Assembly (NCBI RefSeq): GCF_020166345.1
Contig: NZ_JAIUJS010000003.1
Location: 496,001-560,000, forward strand
Length of the DNA stretch: 64,000 nucleotides
From: Winogradskyella vincentii
Lineage (GTDB): Bacteria; Bacteroidota; Bacteroidia; Flavobacteriales; Flavobacteriaceae
Reading direction: 5' to 3'
Positions 25,707 to 33,275 of this stretch are shown here, piece after piece. How positions within the stretch are numbered: position 1 is the stretch's first letter; each line of letters begins with the position of its first letter. Below the pieces are notes generated by a model. That model was given only the letters and a program-made list of their open reading frames with translations. It did not search any database and was not told the DNA's origin. Made by a program: the position numbers and the translations under genes.

Positions 25707-26744
25707 TTATTTTATATACTCTATTGTAGTATGTACTTCATGCTTACTATCAAAGAATCCTTGATCTTCCATCCATTTATCGCTATAGACCTTGCTCATA
25801 TATCTTGAACCATGGTCTGGGAAAACCACAACAACCTTATCAGTTGATTTGAATTCTCCTTCTTCATTTAATTGTTTGATTGCCTGCATCGCGGCACCAC
25901 TCGTATATCCTACAAAAAGTCCTTCTGTATTAGAAATTTCTCTTGCTGTATGGGCACTTTCTTCATCTGTTACCTTGACAAACTTATCAATTGCATCAAA
26001 ATCTGTTGCAGTTGGAATTAAATTTTTGCCTAATCCTTCAATTCTATATGGATAAATCTCTTTGTCATCAAATTCTCTGGTTTCATGGTATTTTTTCAAT
26101 ACCGAACCATAGGCATCAACGCCAATTATCTTAATATTAGGATTTTGCTCTTTCAAATATTTGGCAATCCCTGAAATAGTTCCACCAGTTCCACTACAAG
26201 CCACAAGGTGTGTTATTTCACCTTCGGTCTGATCCCAAATTTCCGGACCTGTTGTGTTGTAGTGTGCATCAATATTCAATTGATTAAAATATTGATTTAT
26301 ATAAATAGAACCCTTGATTTCTTCATGAAGGCGTTTTGCAACTTGATAGTAAGATCTAGGATCATCTGCATTAACATGGGCAGGGCAAACATATACTTTT
26401 GCTCCCATTGACTTTAACATATCAATTTTATCCGCAGAAGACTTTGAACTCACCGCAAGAATGCATTCATATCCTTTAATTATGCTTACCATAGCGATAC
26501 TAAAACCAGTGTTACCAGATGTAGTTTCAATTATAGTATCACCAGGAGTTAAAATTCCTTGTCGCTCTGCTTCTTCAATAATGTGTAGTGCTATTCTATC
26601 TTTAGAGGAGTGACCTGGATTAAAAGCTTCTACTTTCGCGTAAAAATCACCGTCGAAATCGGCAGTCATCTTGTTTAATTTGATTAAGGGTGTACTACCA
26701 ATCAGCTGTAGTACGTTATCAAATACATTTTTGTTTTTACTCAT
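25707..26744 (-). CDS. PLP-dependent cysteine synthase/cystathionine beta-synthase family; candidate cysteate synthase
   Basis: 345 residues, PLP fold-type II. The Schiff-base lysine is Lys48 ([15 protein letters not shown]), the substrate loop is TSGNTG at 75-80, and the phosphate-binding glycine loop is [10 protein letters not shown] near 183-192. The KDRIA context is more like cystathionine beta-synthase than O-acetylserine sulfhydrylase, yet there is no heme-binding N-terminus and no C-terminal CBS pair. It may make cysteine, cystathionine or cysteate. Its position beside the oxoamine synthase suggests cysteate for sulfonolipid synthesis, which is inference. It has its own promoter and terminator. 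Confidence 0.87.
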   Translation of the reverse strand: MSKNKNVFDNVLQLIGSTPLIKLNKMTADFDGDFYAKVEAFNPGHSSKDRIALHIIEEAERQGILTPGDTIIETTSGNTGFSIAMVSIIKGYECILAVSSKSSADKIDMLKSMGAKVYVCPAHVNADDPRSYYQVAKRLHEEIKGSIYINQYFNQLNIDAHYNTTGPEIWDQTEGEITHLVACSGTGGTISGIAKYLKEQNPNIKIIGVDAYGSVLKKYHETREFDDKEIYPYRIEGLGKNLIPTATDFDAIDKFVKVTDEESAHTAREISNTEGLFVGYTSGAAMQAIKQLNEEGEFKSTDKVVVVFPDHGSRYMSKVYSDKWMEDQGFFDSKHEVHTTIEYIK

Positions 26745-26794
26745 AAATGCTATTTATCGCTCACCAATTTAACAAATTGATGACTTAAACCTCG

Positions 26795-26802
26795 CAAAAG
26801 TA
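26795..26802 (-). promoter_or_regulatory. -7 box of the cysteine-synthase-like gene
   Basis: TACTTTTG on the minus strand, an exact TAnnTTTG match, 50 bases before the start codon. Confidence 0.5.
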
Positions 26803-26817
26803 ACATTTTTTTTTAAA

Positions 26818-28878
26818 TCAGCCCCTTATTCCTTCAAGATCTAATAGGAAAGCAAATTCTTCTGCATCTTCTCTTAGACTCTCAAATCGGCCAGAAGCAC
26901 CGCCATGTCCTGCATCCATATTGGTTCTTAGGTACAGCTGATTAGAATCTGTTTTCAACTCTCTTAATTTGGCAACCCATTTTGTTGGTTCCCAATATTG
27001 TACTTGAGAATCATGCAAACCTGAAGTTACAAGCATATGAGGGTATTTTTTTGCTTCTACATTGTCATATGGCGAATAAGATTTCATATAGTCATAATAT
27101 AACTTATCATTAGGGTTTCCCCATTCATCATATTCACCTGTAGTAAGTGGTATAGAATCATCTAGCATTGTGGTGATAACATCTACAAAAGGAACTGCCG
27201 CAATTACTCCATTATATAATTCTGGTGCCTCATTGATAACAGCACCAATTAATAGTCCACCTGCACTACCTCCCATTGCATATAAATGTTTAGATGATGT
27301 AAATCTTTGTTTTATTAGCTCAATTGAACAATTTATGAAATCTGAAAATGAATTTTTCTTATTAAGCAACTTACCATCTTCATACCATGGCCTTCCTAGA
27401 TATTCTCCACCCCGCACATGAGCTATCGCATAAATAAATCCTCTATCTAATAAACTCAGTCTAATAGTTGAAAAATATGGGTCTACTGTAGAACCATAAC
27501 TTCCATAAGCATATTGCAACAATGGATTTTTTCCATTTTTTTTAATCCCTTTTTTATATACAATTGAAATTGGAATCTTAGCTCCGTCTTCTGCCTTGGC
27601 CCAGATTCTTTCTGATATATAATTTTCTTTTTTGAATTTACCTCCTAAGACTTCCTGTTCTTTTAAAACTATCTTTGATTTGGTTTTTAGATTATATTCT
27701 ATAATAGAAGCAGGTGTTGTTAAGGAATTGTATCCATATCTTAAGACATCAGTATCAAATTCAATATTAGTAGTAGTGTAGCATGTATACGTCTCATTAT
27801 CAAAAGGTAAATAATAGTCCTCATGATTATCCCAACGTTTTATCCTTATTTGGTTTAAGCCATTGCTCCGTTCACTAATTACCAAATAATCCTTAAAAAT
27901 ATCTATGTTTTCAATTAAAACATCATTTCGGTGAGAAACTACATCTTCCCATTTTTCAATGGAAGTATCATGTATTGAAGTTTTCATTAATTTGAAGTTG
28001 GTAGAATTGTCTTTATTAGTCAGAACGAAAAAATGATCCTTGTAATGAGAAATACTGTATTCTACACCTCTTATTCTTTCTTGAAATAATTGAAACTTAC
28101 CCTCTGGTTTATCAGCATCTAAAATATGATATTCGTTAGTTAATGTACTGTAACAAGCAATGATGATATATCTTCTTGATTTGGTCTTGTAAACTGTAAC
28201 ACCAAATGTAGTATCACCTTCTTCAAATAACAAGTCATCCTGATTATCTCCGAGCTTGTGCTTGTAGATTTGATGTGCTCTTAAGGTAACTTGATCCTTC
28301 TTTGTATAGAAGATTGTTTTATTATCATTTGCCCAACTGGATGAACCAGTTGTGCTTTCCATTGAATCCTTAAGAATCTCTCGAGTAACTAAATTTTTTA
28401 TATAAATCGTATATTGACGTCTACCTGTTAGATCAATTCCATAGGACACCAATTTATTGTCTGGGCTAATACTTATACCAACAATTTTGAAATAATTATG
28501 CCCTTCTGCCATTTCATTGCAATCAAAAAGGAGTTCCTCAGGGTTATCTAGAGAATCTTTTTTTCGAGTATAAATGGGATAATCTTTGCCTTTCTCAAAC
28601 TTTGTGATATACCAGTAACCATTGTATTTATAAGGCACAGACGAATCATCTTCTTTTATTCTAGCCTTCATTTCTATGAATAAACTTTCTTGAAATTCCT
28701 TTGTATGAGACATTTTCTCATCACAATAATTATTTTCAGCCTTTAAGTAATCAATTACCTCTTTATTTTCTCTTTCATTCATCCAAAAGTAGTTGTCGAT
28801 TCGCACATCACCATGCATTTCTAATCTCTGTGGCTTTTTCTTCGCTATTGGATAAATTGAATTTGATTTCTTTAACAT
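26818..28878 (-). CDS. prolyl oligopeptidase family serine peptidase (oligopeptidase B type, S9A)
   Basis: About 686 residues from the ATG giving MLKKSNSIYPIAKKKPQ. The frame is open to 29001, but that extension overlaps the divergent ybaB promoter and has no family similarity, so it is rejected. The N-terminal half is a beta-propeller (about 70-410) that limits access to small peptides; the C-terminal alpha/beta-hydrolase carries the catalytic Ser in GGSAGGLLIG, Asp in SGLHDSQV and His in DAGHGGAS. No signal peptide is seen, so the enzyme is cytoplasmic and would cut peptides after basic residues if it follows oligopeptidase B. It is divergent from ybaB. Confidence 0.9.
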   Translation of the reverse strand: MLKKSNSIYPIAKKKPQRLEMHGDVRIDNYFWMNERENKEVIDYLKAENNYCDEKMSHTKEFQESLFIEMKARIKEDDSSVPYKYNGYWYITKFEKGKDYPIYTRKKDSLDNPEELLFDCNEMAEGHNYFKIVGISISPDNKLVSYGIDLTGRRQYTIYIKNLVTREILKDSMESTTGSSSWANDNKTIFYTKKDQVTLRAHQIYKHKLGDNQDDLLFEEGDTTFGVTVYKTKSRRYIIIACYSTLTNEYHILDADKPEGKFQLFQERIRGVEYSISHYKDHFFVLTNKDNSTNFKLMKTSIHDTSIEKWEDVVSHRNDVLIENIDIFKDYLVISERSNGLNQIRIKRWDNHEDYYLPFDNETYTCYTTTNIEFDTDVLRYGYNSLTTPASIIEYNLKTKSKIVLKEQEVLGGKFKKENYISERIWAKAEDGAKIPISIVYKKGIKKNGKNPLLQYAYGSYGSTVDPYFSTIRLSLLDRGFIYAIAHVRGGEYLGRPWYEDGKLLNKKNSFSDFINCSIELIKQRFTSSKHLYAMGGSAGGLLIGAVINEAPELYNGVIAAVPFVDVITTMLDDSIPLTTGEYDEWGNPNDKLYYDYMKSYSPYDNVEAKKYPHMLVTSGLHDSQVQYWEPTKWVAKLRELKTDSNQLYLRTNMDAGHGGASGRFESLREDAEEFAFLLDLEGIRG

Positions 28879-28919
28879 TGCTTTATAATTATTTAGACTA
28901 GAAAAGTTGGGCAATTTAC

Positions 28920-28927
28920 TAATTTTG
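28920..28927 (+). promoter_or_regulatory. -7 box of ybaB
   Basis: TAATTTTG, an exact TAnnTTTG match. It puts the transcript start near 28932-28934, so the first usable ATG is 28954 rather than the TTG at 28945. Confidence 0.5.
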
Positions 28928-28953
28928 TACTCCACAATATAAAATTGAAGAAT

Positions 28954-29277
28954 ATGTTTGGAGATATGATGGGTATGATGAATAAACTTAAAGAAGCCCA
29001 AAAGAAAGTTGAAGAAACAAAAGAGCGATTAAATACAGTACTTCTTGATCAGTCGAGCAATGACAATAAACTCTCTGTTACGATTACTGCAAACCGTACT
29101 ATAAAATCATTAAGAATAGACGATGAACTACTTGAAGACAAAGAAATGCTTGAAGATTACCTAATCTTAACTTTAAATAAAGCAATAGAAAAGGCTTCAA
29201 AAGTCAATGAAGCTGAATTGGCTGCTGTTGCGAAAGAAGGTATGCCTAATATACCAGGAATGGATATGTTTAAATAA
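28954..29277 (+). CDS. YbaB/EbfC family nucleoid-associated protein
   Basis: 107 residues from the ATG giving [18 protein letters not shown]. The methionine-rich N-terminus, long basic helix and [21 protein letters not shown] sheet are the standard YbaB fold, which forms dimers that bind DNA. In other bacteria ybaB sits with recR and dnaX; here it stands alone between an oligopeptidase gene (divergent) and threonine aldolase (convergent, eight bases apart). Length is normal for the family. Confidence 0.9.
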   Translation: MFGDMMGMMNKLKEAQKKVEETKERLNTVLLDQSSNDNKLSVTITANRTIKSLRIDDELLEDKEMLEDYLILTLNKAIEKASKVNEAELAAVAKEGMPNIPGMDMFK

Positions 29278-29284
29278 AAGGATA

Positions 29285-30310
29285 CTAAAATTTTAGACTC
29301 TTTAAAATTTTTAAATGAGAATCGTGCATCTCATCTATATAATCTAAATGCGTAACCATTCTTAATTTGTTGCTACCCATACCTATTATATGAATATTTT
29401 TTTCAGTTAAAGTATTTAAAAAGTCTTTTTCGCTTACAGAATCTTTTAGTTCAAAAATTATGATATTTGTTTCAATAGGTTCAACCTTTTTAATAAAGGT
29501 TAATGATTCTAAAACTTCACCTATTTCTTTGGCTTTTAAATGATCTTGCTTCAAGCGCTCAATATTGTTGTCTAGAGCATATAATCCTGCTGCTGCCAAA
29601 TAACCAACTTGGCGCATACCACCACCAAATATTTTTCTTATTCTAATGGCGTGTTGCATCAACTCATTATTTCCAATCAAGACAGATCCAATAGGACAAC
29701 CAAGACCTTTGCTGAGACAAACTGAAATGGTGTCGAATAATTCACCATATTTCTTTGGTTTATGATCTAATGTCACCAACGCATTCCACAGCCTTGCGCC
29801 ATCCAAGTGATATCCAAGATTATGTTTATGAGCTACTTCCCTAATTTTCTTAAGTTCTTCAAAATCCCAACATGCACCGCCTCCTTTATTGGTGGTATTT
29901 TCTACCTCAATTAACGAGGTTAATGGGCTATGATAAAAATCCGGTGGGTTTATAGAAGCTTCTGCTTGTTGAGCTGTAAACATTCCTCTATCCCCATCAA
30001 CAAGTTTGCAAGATATTCCACTGTTAAATGATGCCCCTCCTCCTTCGTAATTATATATATGTGCATATTTATCACAAATAACTTGTTCTCCAGGGTTTGT
30101 GTGTAATTTCAATGCTGCTTGATTTGCCATACTTCCAGTAGGAAAAAACAAGGCCCTATCCATCCCAAACATACTTGCAAGCTTTTCCTCTAAGGCATTA
30201 ACTGTGGGATCTTCTTTATATACATCATCTCCAACTTCTGCGTTTAACATGGCATTTAACATGCCTTTAGACGGCTTGGTTACAGTATCGCTTCTTAAAT
30301 CTATAATCAT
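29285..30310 (-). CDS. low-specificity threonine aldolase family (PLP)
   Basis: 341 residues. It cleaves L-threonine or L-allo-threonine to glycine and acetaldehyde in relatives. The start MIIDLRSDTVTKPS is diagnostic, HLDGARLWNA at 168-177 holds the conserved Asp-Gly-Ala-Arg of the cofactor site, and Lys201 in CLSKGLGCPIGS is the PLP lysine. The protein is complete and cytoplasmic. A TATTTTTG box lies 19 bases upstream on its strand, and the gene is transcribed alone. Confidence 0.92.
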   Translation of the reverse strand: MIIDLRSDTVTKPSKGMLNAMLNAEVGDDVYKEDPTVNALEEKLASMFGMDRALFFPTGSMANQAALKLHTNPGEQVICDKYAHIYNYEGGGASFNSGISCKLVDGDRGMFTAQQAEASINPPDFYHSPLTSLIEVENTTNKGGGACWDFEELKKIREVAHKHNLGYHLDGARLWNALVTLDHKPKKYGELFDTISVCLSKGLGCPIGSVLIGNNELMQHAIRIRKIFGGGMRQVGYLAAAGLYALDNNIERLKQDHLKAKEIGEVLESLTFIKKVEPIETNIIIFELKDSVSEKDFLNTLTEKNIHIIGMGSNKLRMVTHLDYIDEMHDSHLKILKSLKF

Positions 30311-30328
30311 TTTTGGTTAAGGTTTTTT

Positions 30329-30336
30329 CAAAAATA
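30329..30336 (-). promoter_or_regulatory. -7 box of threonine aldolase
   Basis: TATTTTTG on the minus strand, an exact TAnnTTTG match, 18 bases before the start codon. Confidence 0.5.
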
Positions 30337-30456
30337 CTTTTTATTACAAAACTGAATAAATTCTAATATTTTTTTTCCAGGTAGTTTTGTTACTTATGTC
30401 GATGAATTTTGGCGTTAATCTATTTAACCTAAAAATGCATGTTTTCAACCAGTTTA

Positions 30457-30488
30457 TTGTGTGTTAAAATTAATATAAAATAACTTTG
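30457..30488 (+). promoter_or_regulatory. -33/-7 promoter of the thioester-domain-like lipoprotein
   Basis: TTG at 30457-30459 and TAACTTTG at 30481-30488, 21 bases apart, fit the Bacteroidota promoter. The start codon follows 38 bases later at 30527. Confidence 0.55.
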
Positions 30489-30526
30489 AAAATAATGCTA
30501 TTAATCATTTATACAATTAATTAATT

Positions 30527-31999
30527 ATGAAACATTTTACTAAACTAACGCTATTAGCCTTGCTAGTGGTATTCGCGTCGTGTCAAAACGAATCAGTACA
30601 AGAAGACGCACCAGAACAAGCCTTATTGAGATTTAAAGATGGACAAGTTGTCTCAGATGGTGAAGAGGACAAAGAATTAATGTTCGACGGAGAAAGTGAA
30701 ATACTGAGATCTTCTAAGGATTCTTTTAGTACAAAAACAAGTAACTGTACACCAGATCTTTTAGATACAGGTCTTAATTCATCTGTAAATATTGATGTTG
30801 TAAATAAACCTGGAACAGGAGGTTATTTTGATATTTCCTTAGATGGGGGTGAGATCATCCAAGCCTATTGTGCAGATCAGCAACCAAGTTTAGGTGTTAA
30901 TGATGACGGTTTAGATTTCAGTGTTGTGTCAACCTATGATGATGGCCAACTTCAAGGTTCTGGGCAGTTTGCGAGTGTATTTGCAAATCCGCAAAATTTT
31001 GATAAAGTTAACTGGATGTTGAATAATATTGATATCAGTGAAGGGTCAGAATATACATATGGTCATGTGCAATATGCTATTTGGAAATTAATTGAAGGAG
31101 CAGACAATTTTGTAAATGACTTCCCTTTGTATCTTACAAACCCAACAAATAATTGGAATAGTGACGATATAATCAAAGCTGAAGAAATCTACGATATGGC
31201 TATCGCAAACGGTGAAGGTTTTGAACCTGGTTGTGGTGAAATGTTAGGATTAGTATTGATTCCAGCTAATTTTGAAGTAGTACAGTCAATTTTAATTTCT
31301 AGAGAAATTCCGGACGAAGAAGATTGTGAAACTACTACCCTAACGGATGGTGATTGTACAGGTTGCGATGCGAGTATGTCCGTAACTTATTCTTGCGACT
31401 GCCAATGTGTAGAGGTCAGTGCTTGTAAAGACTTATCAAATATAGTTTTATTAACCGCAGATGGCACTGAAGTAAAATACGAAGATCTAGAGGGTCAAAC
31501 AGCCAATTTATGTTCACCTGATGGATCTCCGATTGTTAGTGTATGGGTAAAAGCAGGATGTTTTAGAAGTGGAGATGGACCAGGCTACGGACGTAGATTT
31601 GACAATCCAAATCCAGATTGTTCTGTACCTGAAGAAGAATGTGAAGACTGTTTGGGTAAAGTTACGGACCTAACACTAAACTGGGATTGGCATAATGATT
31701 ATCGAGTGAAAGTTTACCAACGTCGTGGGAATACACGTTACGCAAGAAAAATATTTGACCAAGTAGTTGGTCCGAATGAAGATTTCACGATTGAAGGTGC
31801 TAATTCAAATGGTACATTTGGAAAATGGGTTTATATATTTGTAGGAAATTGCTACTACACCAAAATTAAGACAAACTGTCACATTAATATTGGCCCAGGC
31901 TACAGACGAGGTGTCATTGAAGTCGTTAGCGGGCAGAGTTCTCTTGGTGGAGAATTATGTGAATATGAACCTCCTCACAGCTGGTGTTGGTGGTGGTAA
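30527..31999 (+). CDS. cysteine-rich surface lipoprotein with thioester-domain-like and DUF7467-like regions
   Basis: 490 residues. The signal peptide ends in the lipobox VFASC (Cys19). Residues about 75-240 contain AYCADQQPSLG (Cys115) and, 67 residues on, HVQYAIWKLIEG (Gln182). This pair matches the [YFL]C.D and .Q.AIW motifs of thioester domains of Gram-positive adhesins, where the Cys and Gln side chains form an internal bond that reacts with host or surface amines. Residues 265-370 are rich in cysteine. Residues 372-480 (CLGKVTDLTLNWD ... NIGPGYRRGVIEVVSG) resemble the DUF7467 module of secreted proteins. The protein ends in CWWW. No T9SS signal is seen. It is a single-gene transcript between its promoter and a terminator. 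Confidence 0.85.
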   Translation: MKHFTKLTLLALLVVFASCQNESVQEDAPEQALLRFKDGQVVSDGEEDKELMFDGESEILRSSKDSFSTKTSNCTPDLLDTGLNSSVNIDVVNKPGTGGYFDISLDGGEIIQAYCADQQPSLGVNDDGLDFSVVSTYDDGQLQGSGQFASVFANPQNFDKVNWMLNNIDISEGSEYTYGHVQYAIWKLIEGADNFVNDFPLYLTNPTNNWNSDDIIKAEEIYDMAIANGEGFEPGCGEMLGLVLIPANFEVVQSILISREIPDEEDCETTTLTDGDCTGCDASMSVTYSCDCQCVEVSACKDLSNIVLLTADGTEVKYEDLEGQTANLCSPDGSPIVSVWVKAGCFRSGDGPGYGRRFDNPNPDCSVPEEECEDCLGKVTDLTLNWDWHNDYRVKVYQRRGNTRYARKIFDQVVGPNEDFTIEGANSNGTFGKWVYIFVGNCYYTKIKTNCHINIGPGYRRGVIEVVSGQSSLGGELCEYEPPHSWCWWW

Positions 32000-32024
32000 T
32001 CACATAAAAATTTATAAAGTATAT

Positions 32025-32054
32025 AAAAAGAGGTGCAATTATGCACCTCTTTTT
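32025..32054. terminator. bidirectional intrinsic terminator
   Basis: AAAAAGAGGTGCA (32025-32037) and TGCACCTCTTTTT (32042-32054) form a perfect 13-bp stem with a 4-base loop between convergent genes. Confidence 0.92.
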
Positions 32055-32081
32055 TAATATAATGGTTACTAAATTATTTAT

Positions 32082-33212
32082 TTATGCTTGAGATAAAACA
32101 TTCTTCATACGCCAAATAAATTTATTAATTGTAGTTAATGGATCCTTCATTACAAACCTGATCGGTGAACAACTCCACAAATATTTGAGTTTAATTAAGC
32201 GGAAAGGATTATGTTTCAAATGAATAAAAAGACCCTTTAAACTTAAAAAATTACTGTTGTTATAGGAATCAAGTGGTTTAATATCTTTGTTTAAACATAA
32301 AAGACAATATAAGTATGGGAAATTAACTCCATATAATGCAGACAATTCTGTATTAACCCAAAATCTTGGATTTATTTCAATAATCTTAAATGCTTTGTCA
32401 TTTATGTCAAATCTGCAATCTATATTCGCTACTCCCGACCAATCAAGACTTTTCATTAAATTATCAATTGTATTTAGTAATTGTTCGTCATTAATAAAAT
32501 TAAATCCCAATTGATATGATCTGTTTTTTTTATCAGTAACACTACTTCTTTTTTGCATAGTATGAAACAATATATCTCCATTCTTACAAAGCACATTACA
32601 ACTAACGTCAAAACCTACAATATGTTCTTGGAAAAGTATGGCACATCCATATGAATTTTTTTCAAGGTATTTCACGGCATCATTCTGCGAAGAAATTAAT
32701 TTTACTCCTCGTCCAGCATTAAAACCAACTACAGGTTTTGCAATTAATGGAAAATCTATTTTTTTTGAATTATTGAAATTTCCATCCATCGATATAAAAC
32801 CCTTAGGAGTTGGTATATTATTACTTTCCATATGCTCATAAAGAGAATATTTATTTCTAGCAATATCAAAATTCTCAAGACTCGGTAATAGACATAATTT
32901 ATCTTTATGTCTTAGAAAGGTTTTATTCTTTATTAACTTTCTAAACCCTATTTCAAAAACTGGAATTATTAAGTCTATATTATATCTTTCTACTAGTTCA
33001 TTTATTGATTCAACCCATTCCCTTTCATCCGTTTCTTCCTTGAAAATAAATTTTTCAATGAATCTTGAATATTTCATGTAGTGGTTTTTAGATGAAGACA
33101 AAACGTAAATTGTAATGTTTGATTGAAGGGACAAGCTATATACAACATTCAATAGCATATTGTCTTCTCCATCAGGTATAAGTACAGAAATATCTCGTAA
33201 TTTTTCGTCCAT
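32082..33212 (-). CDS. orphan ATP-grasp enzyme (carboxylate-amine ligase-like)
   Basis: 376 residues. The N-terminal Rossmann-like part (about 1-110) precedes an ATP-grasp core: FPLIAKPVVGFNAGRGVKLI at about 153-172 (ATP-binding lysine and glycine loop), ILFQEHIVGFDVSCNVL at about 193-209, and IDCRFDINDKAFKIIEINPRFW at about 262-283, where the Glu and Asn of IEINPR bind magnesium. Such enzymes join a carboxylate to an amine or thiol through an acyl-phosphate. Neither substrate nor pathway is suggested by the neighbours, and there are no peptide- or sugar-maturation genes next to it. The gene is richer in A+T than most here and stands alone, which fits a recent insertion but does not prove it. 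Confidence 0.85.
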   Translation of the reverse strand: MDEKLRDISVLIPDGEDNMLLNVVYSLSLQSNITIYVLSSSKNHYMKYSRFIEKFIFKEETDEREWVESINELVERYNIDLIIPVFEIGFRKLIKNKTFLRHKDKLCLLPSLENFDIARNKYSLYEHMESNNIPTPKGFISMDGNFNNSKKIDFPLIAKPVVGFNAGRGVKLISSQNDAVKYLEKNSYGCAILFQEHIVGFDVSCNVLCKNGDILFHTMQKRSSVTDKKNRSYQLGFNFINDEQLLNTIDNLMKSLDWSGVANIDCRFDINDKAFKIIEINPRFWVNTELSALYGVNFPYLYCLLCLNKDIKPLDSYNNSNFLSLKGLFIHLKHNPFRLIKLKYLWSCSPIRFVMKDPLTTINKFIWRMKNVLSQA

Positions 33213-33275
33213 TAAACTGTGGAGCTGTGTTTTAAAGTGAAGTTTTAAGAATTGTAATTAATAGCAAGAGTAAAA

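Noticed and set aside
28879..29001. N-terminal extension of the oligopeptidase frame
   Set aside because: It overlaps the ybaB promoter and start and lacks family similarity; the ATG at 28878 starts at the known domain.
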